From the NCBI RefSeq assembly GCF_017639205.1, contig NZ_CP071139.1, forward strand, positions 8,927,501-8,991,500: 64,000 bases of DNA. Direction: 5' to 3'. The notes below the pieces were generated by a model, which saw nothing but the letters and a program-made list of their open reading frames with translations, made no database searches and was not told where the DNA came from. Positions 27,194 through 35,132 of the stretch are shown here, piece by piece (position 1 is the stretch's first letter; the number at the start of each line of letters is the position of its first letter). The DNA is from Streptomyces nojiriensis (GTDB lineage Bacteria; Actinomycetota; Actinomycetes; Streptomycetales; Streptomycetaceae). The position numbers and the translations under genes are program-made.

Positions 27194-28660
27194 TCACCAG
27201 CCCAGCTGGGAGTAGGGCCGGCCTTCGGTGATCGCGGTGATGGCCGTCCGGGCGTAGGGGACCAGTCGGTCCGGGAGCTCGTGGGGCGGCCACCACCGCC
27301 AGGTCAGACACTTATCGGGCTCGCGGACCTCGGGGGTGCCCTTCCAGCGGCGGGCCCGGAATACGAGCTGCATCAAGGGCTGTTCGCCAGGGCTGTCCAC
27401 GATGTGTACGACGTGTGCGAGTTCCACGTTCGCGGGGTCGATGAGCAGCCCCGCCTCCTCCCACGCCTCTCGGACCAGACACGCGATGGCGGACTCCTGC
27501 TCGCACCGTCCGGCCAGGTAGTGCCACGTGTTGCCCGCGTAGCGGGACTCGGGGTGTCGCAGGCCGAGCAGCACCCGGCCCTCGTCGTCCTGGAGGTGGA
27601 GGTGGACGCCGACACCGACCAGCACGGTCCGGCTGCCCCCGTCCCCCGCGGGAGGAGCCGCGACCGGCTCGCCGTCCGGCAGGTTCTCGGCCGCGTGCCG
27701 GAGGATGAGGGCTCGGGTCGCGGGGCTCAGACGCAGCCGGTCCAACTCGTCAGGGGTGAACCAGCGCAGCAGCACGCCCTCGTGCAGCCGGAGCCGGTCG
27801 GGGTTGCCGCGCCAGCTGCCGGTGAACACCTGGATCGGGACGCGGAGCCCGTCGATGCTGGTGGCCTCCTCCACGGCGTACGGCGCCAGGTCCTCCAGAC
27901 GGAGGTCGGGGACCTCCTCGGACAGCTCACGCAGCAGGGTGTTCTCGAGGTTCTGGTCGTCGTGGGTGCGGCCACCGCCGAGAAGGGCGAACGCCCCCGG
28001 TTCCCAGATGAGGCCGGGCTTGTGGTCGCGCAGATGCAGCAGGTACCGCCCGGCCCCGTCGTGGATCAGCGCGGAAGCGTTCACCGGCTCCGGCTGCCCG
28101 TCCAACTGCGCCTGGAGGAGCTTCGCGCGCAGCGTCGGCGAGGTGACCTCCGAGAGGGCCAGCCACCGGGCGCCGGACACCTCCGCATCCTGCAGAGCCG
28201 GCTGGGGCGGCACGGCGTGCGCGAGGTAGAAGGCGAAGCGGATGTCGAAATGCTGGTGTTCCGGCTCTCCTGTGGATGGCCGGGCGGCGATGTTGTGGAT
28301 GTCGATGTCGACGGGGCCGTCGAGGAGCTGCGTGGTGAGGCAGAGGTCGCCGGCTGCGATCCCTGCCTCTTCGTGAACCTCACGCAGCGCTGTTGCGAGG
28401 GGCGTGCGATCGTCTGGATCGATGTGACCGCCGGGCGGGATGGTCAGGCCGCTGGCTCGGTGGTGGATGTGGAGCACGCGCTGGTCGTGGTCGATCACGA
28501 TGGCGCTGCACGTAATGTGTCCGGGCAGTGTTGAGCGGCTCGTTGGGTCCGCGGGTTCTTCGAGGGCGCTCACCAGGGGCTGCAGGTGACCGTTCTCGAC
28601 CGGGTGGCGTTCCAGATAGTCGTTGACGAGGCCGCGGATCTGGGAGCGACTGGGCGTCAT
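27194..28660 (-). CDS. Protein with three tandem NUDIX domains
   Basis: 488 residues containing three NUDIX folds. Domain 1 (about 40-185): box GGHIDPDDRTP ... REVHEEAG. Domain 2 (about 190-320): box GGGRTHDDQN ... RELSEEVPD, last glycine lost. Domain 3 (about 340-488): box AGRCEQES ... REAWEEAGL. The ATG at 28660 is chosen because GAGAGG lies eight bases upstream. It is the first gene of the minus-strand set running to 18423. Three NUDIX domains in one chain is rare. All three keep the R-E...E-E core, so several substrates or an internal dimer-like arrangement are possible. Confidence 0.85.
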   Translation of the reverse strand: MTPSRSQIRGLVNDYLERHPVENGHLQPLVSALEEPADPTSRSTLPGHITCSAIVIDHDQRVLHIHHRASGLTIPPGGHIDPDDRTPLATALREVHEEAGIAAGDLCLTTQLLDGPVDIDIHNIAARPSTGEPEHQHFDIRFAFYLAHAVPPQPALQDAEVSGARWLALSEVTSPTLRAKLLQAQLDGQPEPVNASALIHDGAGRYLLHLRDHKPGLIWEPGAFALLGGGRTHDDQNLENTLLRELSEEVPDLRLEDLAPYAVEEATSIDGLRVPIQVFTGSWRGNPDRLRLHEGVLLRWFTPDELDRLRLSPATRALILRHAAENLPDGEPVAAPPAGDGGSRTVLVGVGVHLHLQDDEGRVLLGLRHPESRYAGNTWHYLAGRCEQESAIACLVREAWEEAGLLIDPANVELAHVVHIVDSPGEQPLMQLVFRARRWKGTPEVREPDKCLTWRWWPPHELPDRLVPYARTAITAITEGRPYSQLGW

Positions 28661-28967
28661 GTGGGTGCCTCTCAACGTGGAAGCGGAGTGCCTGCTGTTG
28701 GTGCGACAGCCTGCGCCGACGGGCAGGATCTGCTGTATGCCCGGCGGGGATCACCTGGTTCTCTGAGGGCGTTGGGGGTGGGTGCTGTTGCTCGGATCAA
28801 CGACCACTGGCGCATGGTCGAACGCGTGTCTTTGAGCCGAATCGGGTTCCGCGCCAGTGCTCGGGAAGCTGCTGGTGCACAGTGCATCCACCCTTGGGAT
28901 GCGCGGACTTGACGTCCGAGTGAGATGGCCGAATCGCCGGTGCTGATACTCGTGTGACAGGTGAGGC
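28661..28967. other. Intergenic region upstream of the multi-NUDIX gene set
   Basis: About 300 bp between the ACP stop and the triple-NUDIX start, both on the minus strand. No gene is seen. It is long enough to hold the promoter of the gene set, but no clear -35/-10 or inverted-repeat operator was identified. Confidence 0.4.
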
Positions 28968-29249
28968 CTACTGGCTGTGGCGCTGTTCGGGGCGCGGCTG
29001 CCGAGCGATCAGTTCGGCCATGCCGTTGATGGTGGCGAACGGGGGGTCGAACAGGTCGCAGTCGGAGATCGGGACGCCGAAGACGTCCTCGATGTGGACC
29101 GTGAGGGCCACGACCGTGAGGGAGTCGAGACAGCCGGTGCCGAAGAGGTTCGCCTCCCGGGTGGGCCCCGGGTCGTCTTCAGCGACAGCGGCTTCGCGTC
29201 GGATGAATGCCCCGATCCGGGCCGCGGTCTCGGCAGGGGTGAGGCTCAT
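28968..29249 (-). CDS. Acyl carrier protein
   Basis: 93 residues with the phosphopantetheine site G-C-L-D-S-L-T near residues 38-44 (serine in D-S-L) and the usual helix pattern (SLTPAETAARIGAFIRREAAV, ALTVHIEDVFGVPI). A stand-alone carrier for acyl or aminoacyl groups bound as thioester after 4'-phosphopantetheinylation. The ATG overlaps the stop of a 30-codon frame (ATGA) and has AAAGG seven bases upstream. No ketosynthase, adenylation or thioesterase gene is adjacent, so the loading partner is elsewhere or lost. Confidence 0.9.
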   Translation of the reverse strand: MSLTPAETAARIGAFIRREAAVAEDDPGPTREANLFGTGCLDSLTVVALTVHIEDVFGVPISDCDLFDPPFATINGMAELIARQPRPEQRHSQ

Positions 29250-29338
29250 GAGTCGCCTTTCGTCGGGGTGTGCGGCATGGGGCGGTGAACGCCGCCGCGA
29301 ACGGTGAGGTGCAGGTCCGCGGGTGAACGGATGTTCAT
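29246..29338 (-). CDS. Possible 30-residue peptide coupled to the ACP gene
   Basis: ATG at 29338 opens a 30-codon frame (NIRSPADLHLTVRGGVH followed by RPMPHTPTKGDS) whose TGA overlaps the ACP start. Coupling and an ATG are suggestive, but no strong ribosome binding site is visible and the sequence matches no family I know. It may instead be residual coding sequence of the decayed gene upstream. Confidence 0.3.
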   Translation of the reverse strand: MNIRSPADLHLTVRGGVHRPMPHTPTKGDS

Positions 29339-29749
29339 CGCGTCCTGGTGCCCGCGATGGTGCGTGATGCAAGAACCTCGTGGGTTGTTCCGCGCCGGCG
29401 CTGGAACAAGAAGGGCATGTGGTCCGACCAGAGTCGTTCCTGCGGGTCGTAGCGGCTGACGAGCGAGGGCCTTCAAGGCGACCACGGGTTCTTCGGCGGC
29501 CAGGCCGTCGGGCCGGCGTACGAGGTTGGTGAGGAGAGCGGTGAGTTCCGCCGGGAGTTGGACGGCCGCGTTCCGGGTCACCGACAGGTGCGCAGCGTCG
29601 TCCGCGATGGGCCCGGACAGGTCGACGTCCGCCTCGTAGGCCCTGCTCTCGCGAAGCTCCGGCCAAGTGACAGGTAGCTCTCTGTTGCCGATGTGACGTC
29701 CTGTTGCCGTGAGTTCGGCCGCTTTGCCCTTGTGTCTGGAGGTGAGCAA
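29339..29749 (-). pseudogene. Unrecognised decayed gene upstream of the ACP
   Basis: The minus strand reads LPVTWPELRESRAYEADVDL, then AAVQLPAELTALLTNLVRRP and AAEEPVVALKAL. It then continues plausibly only in another frame (SRYDPQERLWSDHMPFLFQ, ending VLASRTIAGTRTR). A single frameshift near 29465 therefore breaks it. I do not recognise the family. Its position suggests it was once part of the ACP operon. Confidence 0.4.
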
Positions 29750-29954
29750 CCGGCTCGATCTCTACCCGGCCGTGATCATCCCCGACCGCCGGCCGGATGG
29801 CTCACGGCCGGCGCCCGCCCGTGAGGCCCGCTGAGTATCCGATGCGGCGTCGACCACAGCAGAGCGGTCGACGGTCACCGAAGTGCTGCTGCCTGCCCGG
29901 CATTGCGAAGCAGAGGCGCTTCGCGATCGACAGCCGTGGCCGATCGAAACTCTC

Positions 29955-30013
29955 AATCGGATACATCATCCGCTTGTGCTATCGTCCCGCTCAACCGGAT
30001 GATGTATCCGATT
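29955..30013. promoter_or_regulatory. 18-bp perfect inverted repeat, putative TetR-type operator pair
   Basis: AATCGGATACATCATCCG at 29955-29972 is repeated as its exact reverse complement at 29996-30013, 23 bp apart. Each arm is itself a partial palindrome (CGGAT...ATCCG), so this looks like two operator sites bracketing a promoter, 19 bp before the SDR start. A TetR regulator is encoded two genes downstream and is the best candidate ligand-responsive repressor (inference). GTGCTATCGTCC between the arms may hold part of the promoter. Confidence 0.75.
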
Positions 30014-30031
30014 ATGTGAGTGGAGGGGCTC

Positions 30032-30931
30032 ATGACGAAGACAGCCGTGGTCACGGCCGGCACGGGTGGCATCGGCCTGGAGACGGCACTGGGGTTGGCC
30101 GCTGCCGGATTCGCCGTCACCGTGGTCGGACGCGACGCCGACCGCGGAGCCAGGGCGGTCGAGCAGATCAACGCGGAGCAACCCGCACACCCCGGCCGGT
30201 TCCTCTCTGCCGACCTGGCCTCGCTCGATCAGGTCCGTGCGTTGGCCGAAGCGATCTCCGCCGAGCACACCGCGTCGGGAGAACCGTTGACGGTGCTGGT
30301 CAACAACGTCGGGGCGATGTTCGCCCGGCGGCAGCACATCGACGGCGTCGAGGCGTCGTTCGTCGTCAATCACCTGTCGCCGTACCTGCTGACCGAGCTG
30401 CTGCTGCCCACGCTCACGGCCGGGGCGCCCAGTCGGGTCGTGAACGTGACCTCAGCCGCGGTCGGCGTCGCCAGACGGGCGTTCGACGCTGTCGAGCCGC
30501 CGGGCGGCTACTACGGCTTCCACTGGTACGGGCGTGCCAAGCTCGCCAACCTCGCCTACACGCTCGACCTGGCGGGGCGGCTGGAGGGAACGGGCGTGTC
30601 GGTCTTCGCCGCCGATCCCGGTGGCGCAGCGACCGACATGACCAACGGCACCCTGGCCGACCCGAAGATCGTCTCCCCGCCGTTGCGGCTGTTGTGGCCG
30701 CTGGTGCGCCGCCGGTTCGAACGCTCCACGTCCGGCCCGGCATCCGTGGCTGCCCGGCCCTCGATCACCGCCGCAACGGACCCCGCGCTGACCGGCCGGA
30801 CCGGCCTCGTCATCGGCCCCCAGGCCGATCCCGTCGCCCCGTTCCGCGCCGCGACCGACCCTCGCGTCGCCGACGCCGTGCGCCGGCTCAGCCAGACCCA
30901 CGCACCCGTGGCCGCCCGAGCGGACACATGA
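30032..30931 (+). CDS. Short-chain dehydrogenase/reductase (SDR)
   Basis: 299 residues. N-terminal cofactor motif T-A-G-T-G-G-I-G at 8-15, NNVG near 94, catalytic serine in VTSAAVG near 145, and catalytic Y-x-x-x-K in WYGRAKLAN near 175. The size and C-terminal part resemble retinol-dehydrogenase-like SDRs with NADP preference. GGAGGGG lies just upstream of the ATG. First gene of an SDR - hydrolase - TetR set behind a symmetrical operator, so probably induced by the compound it helps to reduce (inference). Confidence 0.9.
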   Translation: MTKTAVVTAGTGGIGLETALGLAAAGFAVTVVGRDADRGARAVEQINAEQPAHPGRFLSADLASLDQVRALAEAISAEHTASGEPLTVLVNNVGAMFARRQHIDGVEASFVVNHLSPYLLTELLLPTLTAGAPSRVVNVTSAAVGVARRAFDAVEPPGGYYGFHWYGRAKLANLAYTLDLAGRLEGTGVSVFAADPGGAATDMTNGTLADPKIVSPPLRLLWPLVRRRFERSTSGPASVAARPSITAATDPALTGRTGLVIGPQADPVAPFRAATDPRVADAVRRLSQTHAPVAARADT

Positions 30932-31029
30932 GCACCGCAGATGAGCCCAGGCCCGATGCCGACCGCACGACCAGCCCCGCCCGCCACCGCCGCCGCGCAC
31001 ATTCGCCTCTCCCGCATGAGGACACCATC

Positions 31030-31824
31030 ATGACCAACGCAATCCCAGCTCCCTACGCCCACACCGTGCACGGCTCCGGCCCAGGCCTCCTCCTCGCCCA
31101 TGGCGCAGGCGGCGGCATCGCGGCCAACTTCGGGCCGATCATGGACGGTCTCGCCGCCCGGCACACCGTCATCGGCGTCGACTACCCCGGCTCGGGCACC
31201 ACCCCGGCCCCCGCCGCGCCCCTGGAGCTCGACGACCTGGCGGACCAGCTCGTCGCCGCAGCGGACGCAGAAGGGCTCGACACCTTCGCCGTCTGCGGGT
31301 ACTCGCTGGGCGGCTCGGTCGCCCTCCGCGTCGCCGCGCGCCACCCGCAGCGGATCACCGCACTGGTGCTGAGTGCGGCCTTCGCCCGCCTGGACACCCG
31401 CACCGAGCTGGCCGCCGCGATCTGGCAGCAGCTCTACGACGCCGGACAGCACCTCATCCTCGCCCAGTACCTGGCCCAGCTGACCCTCAGCGCCCCGGTG
31501 CTGAACTCCCTCACACCCGCCCAGGTGCACGCGGCCGCCGAGCAGACCGCCTCCCAACTCCCGCCCGGCACCTCGGACCAGGTCGGCCTCGTCCGCCGGA
31601 CCGACATCCGCGACGGCCTCGCCGCCATCACCGCACCGACCCTTGTCGTCGTGACCACCGACGACCCCCTGATACCGGCCGCCCTCCAGTACGAACTGGC
31701 CGCCGCCATCCCGGGCGCGCAGACCGCAGAACTTGCCACCGGGCACCTGCCGTTCCTGGAACAGCCGAAGCAATGGCTGGAGACCATCACCGGCTTCCTC
31801 GCCAAGCAGTACGACACCCGCTGA
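31030..31824 (+). CDS. Alpha/beta hydrolase
   Basis: 264 residues with a complete catalytic set: H-G-A-G-G-G oxyanion region near 23, nucleophile elbow GYSLGG near 94-99 (serine), acid in TTDDPL near 211, and histidine in ATGHLPF near 238. Typical small esterase/haloperoxidase-like hydrolase without signal peptide. GAGGA precedes the ATG. It lies between the SDR and the TetR regulator on the same strand, 98 bp after the SDR. Confidence 0.9.
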   Translation: MTNAIPAPYAHTVHGSGPGLLLAHGAGGGIAANFGPIMDGLAARHTVIGVDYPGSGTTPAPAAPLELDDLADQLVAAADAEGLDTFAVCGYSLGGSVALRVAARHPQRITALVLSAAFARLDTRTELAAAIWQQLYDAGQHLILAQYLAQLTLSAPVLNSLTPAQVHAAAEQTASQLPPGTSDQVGLVRRTDIRDGLAAITAPTLVVVTTDDPLIPAALQYELAAAIPGAQTAELATGHLPFLEQPKQWLETITGFLAKQYDTR

Positions 31825-31949
31825 CCCACCTCCGGTGGGCGGGCCAGCCAGCCCGCACACCACCCGGAGCCACCGCCTACCCGGGAGCACCAACATATGA
31901 TCATCTGACCAGCCCGCGAACCAAGACGAGCAACCTGGATACTTCCCCC

Positions 31950-32531
31950 ATGACGACCACACCGCTGCGCAAGGACGCCGCCCGCAACTGGGAGCGGATC
32001 GTCGCGATCGCCCGCGGCCTGGTCGACGAGGGCACCCCCCTGCAGCTCAACGACATCGCACGCCGGGCCGGCCTCGGGGTCGCCACCGTCTACCGGCACT
32101 TCCCCACCCCCGAGGCACTGCTCGAGACCGTCGCCGCCCCCTGCCTCGAAGCCCTCGCCGCGCACGGCGAGCAAGCCCTGGCCGACGCCGACCCCCGGCG
32201 GGCACTGGAGAGCTTCCTGTCCCGCGTCCTCCAAGCACAGCTCACCGACGCCGCCCTGCCCCCGGTCGCCGCCGCCGCCGTGGACGCCCTGCCGCGGACC
32301 ACGGAACTCAAAGAGTCACTCGCATCGGCCGGCACCACGCTCCTCGACCGGGCCCACGCTGCGGAAGCCGTCCGCCCGGACCTCGCCGCCCGCGACCTGG
32401 TCCCGCTCATGTGCGGCATCGCCCACGCCGTGAACGTCCACGGCGGCACACCCACCGACAAGACCGAAACCGCCCACCGCTACCTTGACACCCTGTTCGA
32501 AGGAATGCGCCCCGCGCCGTCGAACGCGTGA
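31950..32531 (+). CDS. TetR family transcriptional regulator
   Basis: 193 residues. N-terminal HTH at about 30-60 (LNDIARRAGLGVATVYRHFPTPE) is the TetR signature. The C-terminal helices, with RAHAAEAVRPDL and LMCGIAHAV, match the family of SDR-linked TetR repressors. No strong ribosome binding site precedes the ATG, and an ATGATCAT palindrome lies about 50 bp upstream. Probably represses the SDR and hydrolase genes through the repeat at 29955-30013 (inference). Confidence 0.9.
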   Translation: MTTTPLRKDAARNWERIVAIARGLVDEGTPLQLNDIARRAGLGVATVYRHFPTPEALLETVAAPCLEALAAHGEQALADADPRRALESFLSRVLQAQLTDAALPPVAAAAVDALPRTTELKESLASAGTTLLDRAHAAEAVRPDLAARDLVPLMCGIAHAVNVHGGTPTDKTETAHRYLDTLFEGMRPAPSNA

Positions 32532-33000
32532 CGTCCGGCATCACGCTTTCTCGAGAACGACCCTTTCCGGGAGCAACATCGGAAGCGGTCGCCGGAGGCC
32601 GCCCGGACGCCCGATCGGTTCTCGGAACTCTCTCACTCAAGCGGTGCCGGGTCTCTGTTCCGGGAATGGTTTGCGAGCGGATTTCGGGCGTGCCGGACCC
32701 TCAGGACACTACCGAGAGCGATGCGGACGATGCCGAGCGCCATGACTGCCCGCGCTGCGGCGTCCAGCCCGGCTCGCCCTGCCGCTCGCGCGCGGGCGCG
32801 GTCGCCGGGATCTACCACCCCGGCTGGTGCAAGAAGGTGGCCCGGCTCGCCAAGCTGCCGCGGGTGCCGACCCCGGCCGACCGCGGCCCAGGCCGGCTCT
32901 GGAGGCCCGGCACCCCGCCGTCGGCCGCCCCCGAGACGGACATCCCGGGCGCGGACATCCGCATCGGGTACGCCCGCTGCAGCCACCTCACGCAGGAGCG
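32528..33000 (+). pseudogene. N-terminal fragment of a serine recombinase with zinc-finger leader
   Basis: The frame, whose GTG overlaps the TetR stop, encodes a leader with DCPRCGVQPGSPCRSRAG, IYHPGWCKKV and a P-T-P-A-D-R-G-P-G-R linker, then IRIGYARCSHLTQE. The last piece is the first strand of the resolvase catalytic domain (Y-A-R-C-S). Homologues continue for some 200 residues; here the sequence breaks at about 33000. A resolvase-type C-terminal HTH remnant lies at 50.7 kb, so parts of such a transposon are scattered. Confidence 0.65.
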
Positions 33001-33288
33001 AGAAAGGGCTGTGGGAGGGCGGTGTCGGCGGTGATCGCGGCCCGGGCGGCGGCGACCGACCAGCCCGCCGGGTAGCGGGTCACCTCGACGCCGTAGTCGT
33101 CGTAGAGGTCGTCGTACTGGATGTCGGCGCGATGGCGTAGCAGTTCGTCGCGTGAGGTGACGCCGAAGTGGCGGGCGCGGGCAGGGCAAGAGTCGTCGGC
33201 AGGCGCGTCGGCACGGTGCGGGTGGTGGGTGTCCCTCCGCCGAGTCCATCACGAGCCTGGCGGCGTCAGTGGGCGTGTGAACGGACAT
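32988..33288 (-). pseudogene. Small hypothetical protein downstream of the radical SAM gene, frameshifted
   Basis: ATG at 33288 lies inside the end of the radical SAM gene and reads SVHTPTDAARLVMDS. One frame over, the sequence continues convincingly as RHFGVTSRDELLRHRADIQY, DDLYDDYGVEVTRYPAGW, to a stop at 32988. A single indel near 33235 would give about 100 residues. No known function. It does not show the repeated aromatic motifs expected of a cyclophane precursor. Confidence 0.45.
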
Positions 33289-34384
33289 GTCGCGTGACTC
33301 CTTCGAGTAGGGCGATCTTGGCGGTGGTGCAGTATCGGGTCCTGGTCCCGTCGAACCGGCCGGCGTGCTCGAAGTAACGGTTCGCGGCGTGGGCGCCCCC
33401 GCAGAATGCGAAGGCGGGGCAGGTGGCACGGCACGCGTCCTCGCCCAGCCAGAACTCGGGGATCCAGGTGGTGCGTTCCTCGGCCTCGGCCACCAGGACG
33501 TCCAGGTCCTCCCTCAGCACGTTGCCGGTGGTGAAATCACCGAACCGGGCGTCCGCGAACCCCGCCAGCTCTGGGGAGAGCATGACCACGCCACCGTCGT
33601 AGGCGATGGTGGGCATCGGATCCCAAGGCGCAGAGGTTGGCGTGGGGGCGGTGTCGTGGCTGCCGAGAACGGCACCGGCAAAGTTGAGCACGCGCTGGAT
33701 CTCCCGCAGCCGGATGACGGGATTGGCCCGCCAGGCGTCCGCGAGGGCGGCCCAGAACTCGGTCGCACGCATGGGGTCGGAGTCCTTGGTTCCGCGGTTG
33801 ACCCCCTCTTCCTCTTCGACGTTGACGCCGAGGGTGGTGACGCCCAGCTCGGCGAAGAAGTCGTAGAAGCGGGCCGCGTTCTCGGGGGCCGGGTCGGAGA
33901 CGACCGCGATGGCGGAGAACGGGATGCCGTGGTGGCGCAGGCGCTCGATGCCTCGCATGGTGACGCGGAATCCGGGGTGGCCGGCGAGGGTGACGCGGTG
34001 GGTGTTCATGTCCTGGGGGCCGTCGACGCTGACGCCGACGTTCACTTCGCGCTCCAGCAGGAACTCGCACCAGGCGTCATCCACCAGAGCCGAGTTCGTC
34101 TGGACACTGTGCCTCGCGCCCTTGAAGGGGGACATGAGCGCGGCCAGGTGCTCACGGCCGGTGGCCAACGGCTCCCCGCCGTGCCACACGACCTCGAACG
34201 CCGGACCGTCGGCTGCCCACGGATTGACGGACGTGGCCACAGCCTCGGCAACCGTTACCGGCATCAAGTGGTTCATCTTGCGGAACGGCAGGTAGCAGTA
34301 CGTGCAGTCCATGGGCAGGCACTTCGTGGTCGGCTGCATGATCACAGACCGGGGCCTGGCCGCGAGCCGTAATGCACTCTGCAT
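33266..34384 (-). CDS. amcB: Radical SAM peptide maturase, AmcB-like (cyclophane-forming)
   Basis: 372 residues. The radical SAM cluster motif is C-x-x-x-C-x-x-C in TTKCLPMDCTYCYLPF near 20-33, preceded by IMQP. VVWHGGEPLATG near 65 and SVDGPQD near 120 are the SAM-binding region. The C-terminal SPASM-like part has DACRATCPAFAFCGGAHAAN near 335 with cysteines for an auxiliary cluster. The pattern fits AmcB, proposed to cross-link aromatic side chains in a ribosomal peptide. ATG at 34384 has AGGAG nine bases upstream. No precursor peptide was recognised next to it. Symbol given by resemblance only. Confidence 0.75.
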   Translation of the reverse strand: MQSALRLAARPRSVIMQPTTKCLPMDCTYCYLPFRKMNHLMPVTVAEAVATSVNPWAADGPAFEVVWHGGEPLATGREHLAALMSPFKGARHSVQTNSALVDDAWCEFLLEREVNVGVSVDGPQDMNTHRVTLAGHPGFRVTMRGIERLRHHGIPFSAIAVVSDPAPENAARFYDFFAELGVTTLGVNVEEEEGVNRGTKDSDPMRATEFWAALADAWRANPVIRLREIQRVLNFAGAVLGSHDTAPTPTSAPWDPMPTIAYDGGVVMLSPELAGFADARFGDFTTGNVLREDLDVLVAEAEERTTWIPEFWLGEDACRATCPAFAFCGGAHAANRYFEHAGRFDGTRTRYCTTAKIALLEGVTRHVRSHAH

Positions 34385-34463
34385 CGTGTCGTGCTCCTCT
34401 CGATCGGGTCCGAGTGGCGCGCCCCGGCTGGGGCGGCGCTGCTGTGCGATGTGCCGGGCAGGT

Positions 34464-34673
34464 TCAGCGGACGTCGGCTTGGCGGAGCGCCTGATGGTCG
34501 GAGACGACCCACTCGACACCGCCCCCTTCGGGGCGCAGGAACACGGCTTCGGGGATGACACGACGGGTCTGGGGGTCTTCCCACTGGCCGATGAACTGGA
34601 CGATCCCTTCGCGGTCCTTGGCGGGGTCCAGGACGCGGGCGCCCTCGCAGAGCCAGGAGGGGCGGCTGTTCAT
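34464..34673 (-). CDS. Small conserved hypothetical protein
   Basis: 69 residues, overlapping the upstream gene by four bases (ATGA) and 80 bp before the radical SAM gene. Begins SRPSWLCEGARVLDPAKDR and continues with FIGQWEDPQT and FLRPEGGGVEW. Found next to XRE regulators in Streptomyces; function unknown. Too small and lacking core repeats for an obvious modified peptide. Confidence 0.75.
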   Translation of the reverse strand: MNSRPSWLCEGARVLDPAKDREGIVQFIGQWEDPQTRRVIPEAVFLRPEGGGVEWVVSDHQALRQADVR

Positions 34674-35074
34674 GCCGCACCGTCCGGACTGGTCGACCTC
34701 AGGAATCGCTCCATGCCGCGCTCGGCGCGGACCCGCAGGGAGGAGCTGGGGTCGGGGGTGCCGAAGGGGGCGTCCCAGGGGGCGTACTTCGGCAGGTTCT
34801 GCACCGTGCTTCCGGGGGTCCTGTGAGGCAGCGGGGCGGGCGCGTCCTCCGTGGGCATGAGGGTGTCGAGGGAGGCGGTCCAGCCACGCTCACCTCCGCC
34901 CTCGGGGCACAGGCGGCAGACCGTGGTGCCGGTGTCCCCGGGGACGTCTATCACCACACCCGTGCGAGAGGTTGCGGTGTCGTACGCGAGATCGCCGCGT
35001 AGGGGCCAGCGGGGATCGGAGTCGTCCGCCTGCTGTCGTACGCGGTCATGGTCAGTGCGACGGGTCGAGGTCAT
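34670..35074 (-). CDS. Conserved hypothetical protein next to XRE regulator
   Basis: About 134 residues from ATG 35074 (an alternative start is 35104). A central part (RGDLAYDTATSRTGVVIDVP, TVCRLCPEGGGERGW) is conserved in Streptomyces; the C-terminal third ends MERFLRSTSPDGAA and is polar. The tail has a cluster of tryptophan, proline and charged residues but no repeated three-residue aromatic motif. No strong ribosome binding site, so it may be leaderless. Coupled to the 69-residue gene. Confidence 0.65.
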   Translation of the reverse strand: MTSTRRTDHDRVRQQADDSDPRWPLRGDLAYDTATSRTGVVIDVPGDTGTTVCRLCPEGGGERGWTASLDTLMPTEDAPAPLPHRTPGSTVQNLPKYAPWDAPFGTPDPSSSLRVRAERGMERFLRSTSPDGAA

Positions 35075-35132
35075 GTAGCGGACCGTATGCATCCCGCTAC
35101 GCACGAATATGATTCCGCGGAATACCCGCAGA

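Noticed and set aside
25196..28534. An 1112-codon plus-strand frame
   Set aside because: It lies opposite the MFS and triple-NUDIX genes, is Q/G/R-rich and has no recognisable family, so it is an antisense shadow.
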